Of a stretch of DNA of 39,701 nucleotides, positions 23,739-33,000 are shown piece after piece. Position 1 is the first letter of the stretch; each line of letters begins with the position of its first letter. Made by a program: the position numbers and the translations under genes. The stretch lies in the NCBI GenBank assembly GCA_031286995.1, contig JAITTS010000094.1, positions 1-39,701 of the forward strand, written 5' to 3'. The stretch comes from Oscillospiraceae bacterium. Lineage in GTDB: Bacteria; Bacillota; Clostridia; Christensenellales; Aristaeellaceae. The notes beneath the pieces were generated by a model that was not told the origin of the DNA, ran no database searches, and worked only from the letters and a program-made list of their open reading frames with translations.

Positions 23739-24911
23739 TTAGGCTAAAATCCCTTCGGAGACAGCCGTCGCCATAGGCGGTTCGGGCTCGGATACAGTTC
23801 GCCCAAAGTACGTCTCAATGGCGTCGCAAATTTTTTGCGAGGCGGTGCCATCCCCGTAGGGGTTGACGGCGTGGGCCATGGCGGCGTAGGCTACGGGGTC
23901 GCACAGCAGGCGCTCGGTCTCGCGGTAGATATCCTGGGTGAGTACCCCGGCCAGGCGAGCGGTGCCCGCGCGCACCGCCTCGGGGCGCTCGGTTTCGGTG
24001 CGCAGCACCAGCACGGGCTTGCCCAGAGCCGGGGCTTCCTCTTGCAGACCGCCGGAATCGGTCAGCACCAGGGTGCAGCGGGCCATCAGGTTGTGCATGT
24101 CGCACACATCCAAGGGGGGCAGCAGGTGCACGCCGGGGATATTCCCCAGTGCCTCGCGGGCGGGTTCAGCCACGGCGGGGTTCATGTGCAGGGGATAGAC
24201 CACCTGCACATCCGGGTGAGCCAGGGCCAAATCGCGCACAGCCTGAAAAATCTGCCGCAGGGGTTGGCCCAGGTTTTCGCGCCGGTGGGCGGTGAGCAGC
24301 AGCGTGCGCCTGTTCGCCAAATCCAATGCGCGCAGAGCGGGGCTGTTAAAGGTATAATCGGGCCGCACAATGGCTTGCAGGGCATCGATCACTGTGTTGC
24401 CGGTGACGAACACGCCCTGGGCAATGCCTTCGGCGGTTAGGTTGCAGCGGTTCTCGCAGGTGGGGGCGAAGTGCAGCGAAGCGATGCGGCTGGTGAGGCG
24501 GCGGTTCATCTCCTCCGGATAAGGCGAGGAGGGATTGAAGGATCGCAACCCCGCCTCTACGTGGCCCACGGGCGCGCGGTGGTAAAAAGCCGCCAGCGCC
24601 GCAGCGAAGGATGTGGTGGTGTCCCCGTGCACCAACACCAGATCCGGGCGGGTTTTTTCCAGCACGCGGCCCATGGCAGACAGAATATCCGCCGTCAGCG
24701 TGGCCGGGGTTTGGCCAGGGCGCATCAGGCCCAGATCAAAATCCGGCGCGACGTTAAAAGCATCCAGCACCTGGTCGAGCATCTGCCGGTGCTGGGCTGT
24801 GACGCACACCAGCCCCTGCAGGCCGGGCCGCCGGGCGATTTCGCGCACCAGCGGGCACATTTTGACGGCCTCGGGCCGGGTGCCGAATACGCTGAGGATG
24901 ACCGGGATCAC
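23739..24911 (-). CDS. wecB: UDP-N-acetylglucosamine 2-epimerase (non-hydrolysing)
   Basis: A 390-residue cytoplasmic enzyme that interconverts UDP-GlcNAc and UDP-ManNAc for wall teichoic acid or surface polysaccharide. It starts at GTG with AAGGAGG 8 nt upstream. Family motifs: FGTRPEAVKMCPLV, LVLVHGDTTTSFAAAL, GHVEAGLRSFNPSSPYPEE, LLTAHRRENLGQPL, and the allosteric/active-site region TDSGGLQEEAPALGKPVLVL followed by ETERPEAV. Length is close to the usual 370-380; the last 20 residues are extra. It is also called MnaA. It lies 36 nt after the hybrid kinase on the same strand and is probably co-transcribed with it. Confidence 0.95.
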   Translation of the reverse strand: MIPVILSVFGTRPEAVKMCPLVREIARRPGLQGLVCVTAQHRQMLDQVLDAFNVAPDFDLGLMRPGQTPATLTADILSAMGRVLEKTRPDLVLVHGDTTTSFAAALAAFYHRAPVGHVEAGLRSFNPSSPYPEEMNRRLTSRIASLHFAPTCENRCNLTAEGIAQGVFVTGNTVIDALQAIVRPDYTFNSPALRALDLANRRTLLLTAHRRENLGQPLRQIFQAVRDLALAHPDVQVVYPLHMNPAVAEPAREALGNIPGVHLLPPLDVCDMHNLMARCTLVLTDSGGLQEEAPALGKPVLVLRTETERPEAVRAGTARLAGVLTQDIYRETERLLCDPVAYAAMAHAVNPYGDGTASQKICDAIETYFGRTVSEPEPPMATAVSEGILA

Positions 24912-24947
24912 CGCGTTCCCCTCCTTGCCTCTGCGGATGCGCCGGGA

Positions 24948-27900
24948 TCAAACCATGTACCGGCGCAATTTTTTGAGCATATCCTCAAAATTCAGTGGTT
25001 TACTCAGGTGATCATTCATGCCCGCATTCAGGCAGCGCTCCACATCCTCACGGAACACGTTGGCGGTCATGGCCACGACGGGGATGCTTTGGGCCTTGGG
25101 CGTGCCCAGGGCGCGAATGCGGCGGGTGGCCTCGTACCCATCCATCTCCGGCATCTGCACATCCATAAAGATCATATCGTAGCGGTTCGGATCGGCCTCA
25201 AACAGGGCCAGGGCTTGCGCGCCGTTCTCCGCACAGTCAATGGTCACGCGGGTGGTTTCCAGCAGCGTTAGCACAATTTCGCGGTTGATCTCAACATCCT
25301 CCGCCAACAGGATGCACTTGCCGGAAAAATCATCCGCCGGTGCGGGCTGCGGTGTAGGGGGCATTGCAGCATCCAAGCCCAGGCATTCGTTAATGCAGTC
25401 CGCCAGAGAGGAGGGGAAGAGCGGTTTGGGCAGGTACTTATCCACACCGGCTGCACGGGCTTCATCTTCAATGGTCACCCACTCCGCGGCGGTTATCATC
25501 ACCACCACGGCATCCTTGGCCTGCCGGGCTTTGATGGCCTGTGTCAGGGCTATGCCATCCATATCGGGCATGCGCCAATCAATAAAGTAGATGTTGTACG
25601 CGCCCTTCTCGCGCATTATGGTCAGCGCGGTCTCACCATCCGGGGCTGTATCACAGGCCACGCCCAGCCGGCGCATGATGTCGTCAAAGTAGGTCAGCAC
25701 ATCCGGGTCATCATCCACCGCCAACACGCGGATGCCGGCCCAGGCCGCGCCGGGGGTAGGTAGACCGGCTTGTTGATCCGCCGATCCGCAGGCCAGGCGC
25801 ACGGTGAAGGTGAACGTGGAGCCCTGCCCAAGCTGGGATTTTATCCAGATGCGCCCATCCATCATCTCCACAATGCGGCGGCTGATGGCCAGGCCCAGAC
25901 CCGTGCCACTAAACTTGCGCGCCGTGTTGCTCTCGGCCTGTTCAAAGGATGTGAACAGGCGGGCCTGCTGCTCGGGCGAGATGCCGATACCGGTATCCGC
26001 CACTTCAATTTGCAGGGTGCATAGGCCGTCTGTCTCGTCCAGCCAATCCGCGCGCAGGTGGATGTCGCCCCCTGCCGGGGTGAACTTGGTGGCGTTGGAG
26101 AGCAGGTTGACGATGACCTGGGATAGCCGCTGGTCGTCACCCACCAGCACGGCGGGGATGCGCCGGTCAATGTACACGCTAAAGCGCTGACGCTTTTCGT
26201 CGATGCGGAAGGTCAGCACATCCGCCACCCGGCGCAGCATTCGTTCAAAATGGAAGGAAATGGGGGATAACTCCAGCTTGTTGGCCTCTATCTTGGACAT
26301 ATCCAGAATGTCGTTGATCACCCCCAGCAGGTGGACGGAAGCATCCTCTATCTTGCCAAAGGCGTAATCCTTGCGCTGGGCATCCGGTGCGGATTTGCCG
26401 ATGGCGGTCATGCCGATGATGGCGTTCATGGGTGTGCGCATCTCGTGGCTCATGTTGGATAAAAAGGTGCCCTTGGCGTGGCTGGCCTGCATGGCTCTCT
26501 CCAGTGCGGCGGCCACCTCTTTTTCCATCAAATCCCGGGCCACCGCGCCTGCGATGGCGCTGGCCACCGTGCCCGCAAGCTGGGCGTCGCTCTTGCTCCA
26601 AGCGCGCCCGCGCTCGCAGTCCTCTATGCTCAGCAATCCCCAGTATACACCGTCCACATACAAAGGGGCCCAGAGGAAGGCACGCACACTGGCCTGGCGA
26701 TAAAACATCGCGTACATACCGCCGTAATCGGTTTGTGTGTCGCAGCAACGCATCGTGGGCACATATCCTTCATCGGGCATGTGCGAAGGGAAGGTGTTGA
26801 TGATGATGCTGTTAAAGCCCACTTGAGATGAATCAAGCTGCCGGGCCGGGCCGTGAAACCAAGTGTAGATCAAGCGGCTCTCATCCGTATCGCGATCCGT
26901 CACGACAATGAGCGTGCGGGAGGCGCCCAGAAATTCGCCTACCACGCGCAGGGCTCGGTTGATCATCCGATCCACAGGCTCTTTGGAAATAAAACTTTGG
27001 GATAGGTCGCTCATCAGTTCTTGCTGGGCGAGGCGATTGACCAGGGTGATGCCGTTGCTGTTGCGCACCATGGCGTTGGCCAGCAGCAGCCCGCCGGAGT
27101 GCAGTACGCTGATCTCCTCATCCCCAAAGACACGCTCGCGCTGGCAATCATCAAAACTGATAAAGCCCCAAAAGCGGTTTTGCAAAAACAGGGGCAATAC
27201 CAGTATAGACTGTATGCCGTAAGGCTTCAAGGCGGCGCGCGTGCGCTCGGACATTTGGGATACGGGGCCGTTCACCGTTTGGCGCTGGCTCAGGGACGCC
27301 TGCCATTCCGGCACGGTTTCACTGTAAACAAAACGCGCGCCATCGGGTTCTTCGGGCCAGGCATGCGCATCGGCGATCCAAGCAAAAGCGCGGGTGTAGT
27401 ACAGCGTGCCCTCCGCCTCTTCGTTGCAGTAGAGGCAGACGCGATCCGCTTGAATATACTGCGCCATTCGCTCCATGCTCGAGCGCATCGCCTGCTCAAA
27501 ACACTCCGACTGGGCGGTGAGCAGCTGTGAGGCCACCTGGTTGACCACTTGCAAAAGTTCGCCGTGGCGCGCGGCTTGCCGCGCGGCGTCTTGGGTGTGC
27601 TGACGCTCCGTCTCATAAATCAGAATTAAAAAGACGATAATCGCCCCGATGTAAATGCCTGTGACAAGGATGGATTGCAGGTGATCCACCGTGCGCTGAA
27701 AAGCATTGAGCGGCATGACAGCGATGGGCGTCGGCAAGAAAATCGTCAGGTAGTAACATGCGGTGATGACGATCAGGTTAACCCCCAGCAGCAGCGCCCG
27801 CGCGCGGCCTTTCAGCAGCAAAAAGTGCAGCACCAACGCCAGGGCAAAGTAGGCGGCCATGCCGCTGTCTATGCCGCCATTTGTCAAAAAGACAGCGGGG

Positions 27901-28172
27901 AAGAGCACGTCACACAAGCCAATCAGTACAAAGTACACGGCCGGCTGATGCTTATGCAGCACATTGACCAACACAAAAGTGATCACGATGAAGACCAGCA
28001 TGAGCACCATGGAGGCGATGGGGATAAAAGGCATGCCCTCTATCAGCCTGGCCGTGGCTGCGCACAGCACGGCCGGCATGCCGAAGATGCAAAGCAGGTT
28101 GATGGTGCGCTGCGTCAGGGGCAGGTCGCTTGAGAGGATGTACCTTCGCACAAATTGTCCAATCCTGCTCAT
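24948..28172 (-). CDS. Large hybrid sensor histidine kinase (TM-GAF-GAF-HisKA-HATPase-REC-REC)
   Basis: A 1074-residue protein. AAGGAGGTG lies 5 nt before the ATG. Six or so membrane segments fill about 23-195. Two GAF-like domains follow (about 215-370 and 395-545; each ends with similar text, WGFISFDDCQRERVF and WGLLSIEDCERGRAW). His576 in SNMSHEMRTPMNAIIGM is the phosphorylation site; ATPase boxes are NLLSNATKFTPAGG, VADTGIGISPEQ and FSGTGLGLAISRRI. Two receivers carry Asp865 (FIDWRMPDMDG) and Asp1004 (FMDVQMPEMDGYEATRRIR). There is no C-terminal HPt domain and no DNA-binding output, so a separate HPt protein would be needed for a phosphorelay. The two GAF domains look like a duplication. 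Confidence 0.95.
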   Translation of the reverse strand: MSRIGQFVRRYILSSDLPLTQRTINLLCIFGMPAVLCAATARLIEGMPFIPIASMVLMLVFIVITFVLVNVLHKHQPAVYFVLIGLCDVLFPAVFLTNGGIDSGMAAYFALALVLHFLLLKGRARALLLGVNLIVITACYYLTIFLPTPIAVMPLNAFQRTVDHLQSILVTGIYIGAIIVFLILIYETERQHTQDAARQAARHGELLQVVNQVASQLLTAQSECFEQAMRSSMERMAQYIQADRVCLYCNEEAEGTLYYTRAFAWIADAHAWPEEPDGARFVYSETVPEWQASLSQRQTVNGPVSQMSERTRAALKPYGIQSILVLPLFLQNRFWGFISFDDCQRERVFGDEEISVLHSGGLLLANAMVRNSNGITLVNRLAQQELMSDLSQSFISKEPVDRMINRALRVVGEFLGASRTLIVVTDRDTDESRLIYTWFHGPARQLDSSQVGFNSIIINTFPSHMPDEGYVPTMRCCDTQTDYGGMYAMFYRQASVRAFLWAPLYVDGVYWGLLSIEDCERGRAWSKSDAQLAGTVASAIAGAVARDLMEKEVAAALERAMQASHAKGTFLSNMSHEMRTPMNAIIGMTAIGKSAPDAQRKDYAFGKIEDASVHLLGVINDILDMSKIEANKLELSPISFHFERMLRRVADVLTFRIDEKRQRFSVYIDRRIPAVLVGDDQRLSQVIVNLLSNATKFTPAGGDIHLRADWLDETDGLCTLQIEVADTGIGISPEQQARLFTSFEQAESNTARKFSGTGLGLAISRRIVEMMDGRIWIKSQLGQGSTFTFTVRLACGSADQQAGLPTPGAAWAGIRVLAVDDDPDVLTYFDDIMRRLGVACDTAPDGETALTIMREKGAYNIYFIDWRMPDMDGIALTQAIKARQAKDAVVVMITAAEWVTIEDEARAAGVDKYLPKPLFPSSLADCINECLGLDAAMPPTPQPAPADDFSGKCILLAEDVEINREIVLTLLETTRVTIDCAENGAQALALFEADPNRYDMIFMDVQMPEMDGYEATRRIRALGTPKAQSIPVVAMTANVFREDVERCLNAGMNDHLSKPLNFEDMLKKLRRYMV

Positions 28173-28216
28173 TCGTGCACCTCCTTGCCGCAGTGTGTGA
28201 CGCTGATTCCATTAAA

Positions 28217-28245
28217 ATTATAACATGATTTTTACAGTGGCACAA
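28217..28245 (-). promoter_or_regulatory. Promoter of the hybrid kinase-wecB unit
   Basis: Minus strand: -10 TATAAT (28217-28222) with extended TGT just upstream, 17-nt spacer, weak -35 TTGTGC (28240-28245). The kinase start follows about 45 nt downstream. Confidence 0.65.
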
Positions 28246-28298
28246 CGTAGCCCCTGTTTTTTATGGTGGAGCGAAAATGAAAAATATATGAAAGAAGT

Positions 28299-28328
28299 AA
28301 AAACAGAGGCCGCGCGCGTGCGCGGTCC
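28299..28328 (-). terminator. Intrinsic terminator of the SH3b-repeat gene
   Basis: On the minus strand, GAGG-A-CCGCGC pairs with GCGCGG-CCTC (one bulged A; plus-strand 28306-28328), followed by CTGTTTTTA. It lies about 45 nt after the SH3b gene stop and separates it from the kinase promoter. Confidence 0.7.
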
Positions 28329-28373
28329 TCCCTGTCCTCTTCAAAGAAAATGCGTTTTTTTAGCGACCTGTTA

Positions 28374-29882
28374 TCATGTGCCCGCCAAGTTGACCAAAAA
28401 GCCGTTCAACATATACCCAGTCAGAAAACCGCCGCCGGGCTTGCGCACGGTTACGCGGCTCCAGCTCTGGCCCGGTATCACCACGCTGGCCGCGGCGCGA
28501 TCGGGTACCTGCATCAGCACGCTGTAGTTTTCGCCGGCGCCGCTGCGCAGGTTGACGTAACTGCTACTGGGGTTGCGCACAGTGGTGTGGGGGCTTACGC
28601 CTGTCTTGGTGTAGCGCAGGTAGCCGGTCATCATGTAGCCGGTCTTGCCATCAACCTTTACCCGGCACCACTCCGTGCCCGGCATCAACACGCGAACCGG
28701 TGTGCCGTTGTAGTAATAGCCCAGTACATCCGCGGTGGTTCTGGGTTCGACGCGCAGGTTCAGGTACTGGTTGGCGTTGGGGTTGCTTACCACTGCGTTG
28801 GCCCCGGGCGTGGCGATGCCAGAACTGCCTCCGCCCCCGGCGTTGCCGCCGCCAGAGCCCCCTGCGCCAAAGGCGAGGTAGCGCGTCATCATGTAGCCCC
28901 AGCGCCCCAATACTTCCACGTAGCACCACTCGTTGCTCAGGGTATGCACGCGCACCGGGGTGCCGTTGCTGTATTGGCCCAAGCTGGCGCTGGCCGTAGT
29001 GGGCGAGGCGCGCAGGTTGAGCACCTGGGTAGCGCGGGGGTTGTTTACCGTGGCCTGGATCACCTGGCCGCCGCCCCCACCGGAGCCGCCACCGCCGGTT
29101 ATGCTGCCGTCATCTATGTAGGGCACGTTGGGGGAGAGGTAGGCGGTGTACATGTACCCCGCATCGTAGGCGGCTTGCACGTAGCTCCAATCCCCGCCCC
29201 GGTTGACCACCTTCACCAGGGATCCGTTGGCGTAGGTGGCTATCACAGCCCCGGCGCTGTTGCCCATGGCGCGCAGGGTGAGGTTGGCGCCGGTGGAGGT
29301 GCGTATCATCGCGTTGGCGCCGTCGGCAATGCTGGGCAGCGCTGTGTTGGGCGCGGGCGGCAGCGTGTTTTGCACCCGCAGGTATCGGCTGACCACGTAG
29401 CCTTCTCTGCCACCCCAGCGCACCTTGCTCCAGGCGTCGTCAAAGATCAGGATAGTCACCGAGCCATTGTTGGGGATAGAGGTCATGGAGCGCGCGCCGG
29501 TGGAAGGGGCAACCCGCAGGTTCAGCGGCCCGTACACCGTGGCCGTGGAGCCACTGCCGATGCCGTAACGGGGGGATATGGTCAAAAATTCGATATAGAT
29601 GTAGCCTTCGGGCGCGCCTGTACCGGGGAGCTGGCTGATATCCACCGCATACCAGTCGCCCTCTGTGCGCAGGATGGGCAATTCTGTGCCCGGCAGGGCC
29701 CGGGCCACCACGGCGGCGTTTGTATCCGCCGCCTGGCGCACGTTCACAGCTTGATCGCTGTTGGGGTTTTGCACCCGTCCGTAGCGGCTGCCGCTGGCGG
29801 CGTAACCGGGCGGCGCGGCGGCGATCAGCAAACACAGGGATAGCAGCAGGCATAGGGTGCGAAGACTGTGTCTGTTTTTCAT
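28374..29882 (-). CDS. Secreted protein with six bacterial SH3 (SH3b) domains
   Basis: A 502-residue secreted protein. I start at ATG 29882 (MKNRHSLRTL) because AGGAGG lies about 11 nt upstream and the signal peptide (1-28, ending PPGYA) begins there. Six SH3b domains at about 35-100, 114-168, 191-249, 276-336, 363-422 and 432-497 each show the N-LR start and G-V/Y-M/I-end (for example VLNLRASPTT with WGYMMTRYL, and YLNLRVEPRT with TGYMMTGYL). Domains 4 and 5 are the most alike. Gly-rich linkers (GGGGSGGGGG at 263-272 and GAGGSGGGNAGGGG at 339-352) join domains 3-4 and 4-5. No catalytic domain, sortase signal or membrane anchor is present. SH3b domains usually bind peptidoglycan, so it probably coats or cross-bridges the wall. 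Confidence 0.9.
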   Translation of the reverse strand: MKNRHSLRTLCLLLSLCLLIAAAPPGYAASGSRYGRVQNPNSDQAVNVRQAADTNAAVVARALPGTELPILRTEGDWYAVDISQLPGTGAPEGYIYIEFLTISPRYGIGSGSTATVYGPLNLRVAPSTGARSMTSIPNNGSVTILIFDDAWSKVRWGGREGYVVSRYLRVQNTLPPAPNTALPSIADGANAMIRTSTGANLTLRAMGNSAGAVIATYANGSLVKVVNRGGDWSYVQAAYDAGYMYTAYLSPNVPYIDDGSITGGGGSGGGGGQVIQATVNNPRATQVLNLRASPTTASASLGQYSNGTPVRVHTLSNEWCYVEVLGRWGYMMTRYLAFGAGGSGGGNAGGGGSSGIATPGANAVVSNPNANQYLNLRVEPRTTADVLGYYYNGTPVRVLMPGTEWCRVKVDGKTGYMMTGYLRYTKTGVSPHTTVRNPSSSYVNLRSGAGENYSVLMQVPDRAAASVVIPGQSWSRVTVRKPGGGFLTGYMLNGFLVNLAGT

Positions 29883-29983
29883 AAAGAGTGTACCTCCTCT
29901 AGGCATCCCCGGTGCAGAGGCCCGTATCGTATTGATTTAACGAACAGGAGGCGTTTGTTGTTCCCGAAACGGTATATTTAAGC

Positions 29984-30027
29984 AAAGACGAACGTTTTTT
30001 ATATTTTGTTTTACAAAGTTTGTATTT
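29984..30027 (+). promoter_or_regulatory. PurR operator: paired inverted PurBoxes upstream of purL
   Basis: AAAGACGAACGTT (29984-29996) matches 10 of 13 PurBox positions with the CGAAC core intact. The inverted partner AAAGTTTGTATTT (30015-30027) matches 11 of 13 of the reverse consensus. The gap is 18 nt and the inner box ends 4 nt before the -35, both exactly as at purE. The outer box is about 70-82 nt before the predicted start. Confidence 0.8.
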
Positions 30028-30031
30028 TCTC

Positions 30032-30059
30032 TTGCTTTCCTGTTTGCGGGTGCTATAAT
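30032..30059 (+). promoter_or_regulatory. Promoter of purL
   Basis: -35 TTGCTT (30032-30037), 16-nt spacer, perfect -10 TATAAT (30054-30059). The predicted start is near 30066, leaving a leader of about 29 nt with GGGAGG. Confidence 0.75.
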
Positions 30060-30094
30060 TAAGCATGTATATTTCGTTATTTTGGGAGGATATC

Positions 30095-33000
30095 ATGGCC
30101 GTTACGCGCTTTTTTGCGGAAAAGAAGCCGGGTTTTGATGTAGAGGCTGTCCACCTCTTGGCGCACCTGCGCCAGGTGGTGGGCGCGCAGGGCTTGCGCC
30201 GGGTGCGCATTTTTCAGCGCTACGATGTGGAGGGCGCGACCCCACAGGCGCTCGCGCAGGCCCGGCGCATTATTTTTTCGGAGCCGAACGCGGATGCGCT
30301 CTACGTGGATGTACTGCCGCCGCTGCCCGGCCGCGTGTTCGCCGTGGCGCTGCTGCCCGGCCAGTACGACCAGCGGGCGGATAGCGCGGCCCAGTGCCTG
30401 CAGCTGCTTACCCAACAGGAGAGGCCCGCCGTGGCATGCGCCAAGGTCTATGCTCTGGATGGGGATGTGGATGAAGCCCAGTTTGCCGCCATCCGGGCGG
30501 AAATGATCAACCCCGTGGAGGCGGGCGAAGTATCCCTGGCGAAGCCGGATACCTTGGCGATGCCTTTTGATCCGCCGCCCCCGGTGCCAGTACTGGCAGG
30601 CTTTATCACCCAAAATGAGCAAGGGCTCGCCGCTGTGGCCGAGGAGATGGGTCTGGCCATGACCGTGGAAGATCTGGTCTTTTGCCAGGCTTACTTCCGC
30701 GGCGAGGCCCGGCGCGAGCCCACCCTGACGGAAATACGCGCCATTGATACGTATTGGTCGGATCACTGCCGCCACACCACCTTCCAGACTGAGCTGACCG
30801 GGGTAGATGTGGCACCGGGCCTTCTGGCGGAGCCCATCGCCGAAGCGTGGGCACGCTACCAGCGCGCACGCGGGGCCACGGAACAGACAGAAAAGCCCGT
30901 TACCCTGATGGATATGGCGACCCTGGGCATGCGGCTACTGCGCGCGGCGGGCAAGCTGGAAGACCTGGACGCATCCGAAGAGATCAACGCCTGCTCCATT
31001 CAGATTGAGGCGGCGGTGGACGGCAAACCAGAACCTTGGTTGGTGATGTTTAAGAACGAGACGCACAATCACCCTACGGAGATAGAGGGTTTTGGCGGCG
31101 CGGCTACCTGCCTGGGCGGCGCCATACGCGATCCGCTCGCGGGCAGGGCCTATGTGTACCAGGCCATGCGCATCAGCGGCAGCGGCGATCCCCGCGCGCC
31201 CGTGGCCGAGACCCGGCCCGGCAAGTTACCCCAACGGCGCATCACCACTGCTGCGGCTCAGGGTTTCTCCAGCTACGGCAACCAAATCGGCCTGGCGGCG
31301 GGCAAGGTGCAAGAGGTGTACCACCCCGGCTTCGTGGCCAAACGGTTGGAATTGGGCGCGGTGATCGCCGCCACCCCGGCCGATCACGTGCGGCGGCAGC
31401 GCCCCGCCCCCGGGGATGTGGTGTTGCTGCTGGGCGGGCGCACAGGCAGGGATGGCTGCGGCGGGGCTACGGGTTCATCCAAGGCCCACGACAGCACGTC
31501 GCTGACCACCTGCGGCGCGCAGGTGCAAAAAGGGAATCCACCCACAGAGCGCTGCCTGCAGCGGCTGTTCAGCAACCCTGACTTCGCCCGTAAAATCAAG
31601 CGTTGCAACGACTTTGGCGCGGGTGGCGTGTGTGTGGCCGTGGGCGAGCTTGCCCCCGGTTTGACCATTGATCTGGATGCCGTGCCGCGCAAGTATGAGG
31701 GGCTGGATGGCACGGAGCTGGCCATCTCAGAATCTCAGGAGCGCATGGCCTGTGTGGCCGCGCCCGAGGACGTGGCTGTACTGGCCGCCCTGGCCCTGGC
31801 CGAAAACTTAGAAGCCACGCCCGTGGCTGTGGTGACGGTGGAACCTGTGCTGCGCATGACTTGGCGCGGGCAGGATGTGGTGACCATAGACCGTGCCTTT
31901 TTGGATACAAACGGGGTGAGGCAGCGGGCGCGGGCAGCCATCCCCGCGCCGGATGAAAAGAATCCCTACCCGCTGCGCCTGCCGGCGCCCTTGAGCGAGA
32001 GCGCCTCTTTGGCGTGGAACTGGCTGACCTTGATGGGTGATTTGAATGTGTGCAGCCAGAAGGGCCTGGTGGAGCGTTTTGATGCGACCATCGGCGCGGG
32101 CACGGTTATCGCGCCCTACGGGGGCAGCCATCGGCTCACCCCTAACCAGGCCATGGTGGCCCTGCTGCCCGCTTCGGGCCGCACCGCCACCGCCACCTGG
32201 ATGGCGCACGGTTTTGATCCTTACTTGGCCAGCTGGAGCCCGTACCATGGGGCGGCCTGGGCGGTGGTGGAGGCCTTGGCCAAGGTGACCGCCGCGGGGG
32301 GCGATGCCGCCGCCTGCCGCCTGACGCTGCAAGAGTATTTCCCCCGTGCCTGCGATGGGGAAAGCTGGGGCGCGCCCACGGCTGCGCTGCTGGGCGCGCT
32401 GGATGCGCAGCTGGGCATGGAAACCCCGGCCATCGGCGGCAAGGACAGCATGAGCGGCACCTTCGAGGAGCTGCGTGTGCCGCCCACCCTGGTGGCCTTT
32501 GCCGTGGCCGCGGGGGCTGTGGATCAGGTCATCACGCCGGAGCTGAAAGGCCACGGCCACACCCTGGCCCTCTACAGCGCGCCCCGCACGCCTGCGCTCT
32601 CACCGGATTACGCGGCAGTTCGGGCGGGTTACGCGGCCATCCGGGCGTTGATGGCATCCGGCAGGGTGCTGGCCGCTTACGCGCTGGGGCACGGCGGATT
32701 GGCCGCAGCGCTGACCCACATGGCCCTAGGCAACCAGGTAGGCGTGGCGCTGACAGAAACGTGCCCCAAGCAGCTTTTTTTACCCCAATGGGGCAGCCTG
32801 GTGCTGGAGTTGAGCGCGGGGGACATGCCGCCATTTTTGGTTTCCGTCGGCCAAACCATCGAAGAGCCCGCCATCCGCTGGCCGGGCGGGCGGCTCTCCT
32901 TGGCGGAAGTGGGCCGCGCGTGGGCCGCGCCCCTGGAGGATGTGTTCCCCACTCGCGCGGAGGGGAGCGCCCAGCCCCCGCCTTACGCCCCGTGGGCTAA

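Noticed and set aside
28350-29843. Plus-strand open frame of 497 codons opposite the SH3b gene
   Set aside because: It is antisense to a gene with signal peptide, repeats and ribosome binding site; its repetitive look mirrors the SH3b repeats.
29936-29948. A third CGAAC core upstream of purL, on the SH3b gene side
   Set aside because: Only 9 of 13 positions match the PurBox and it has no inverted partner at the 18-nt distance.
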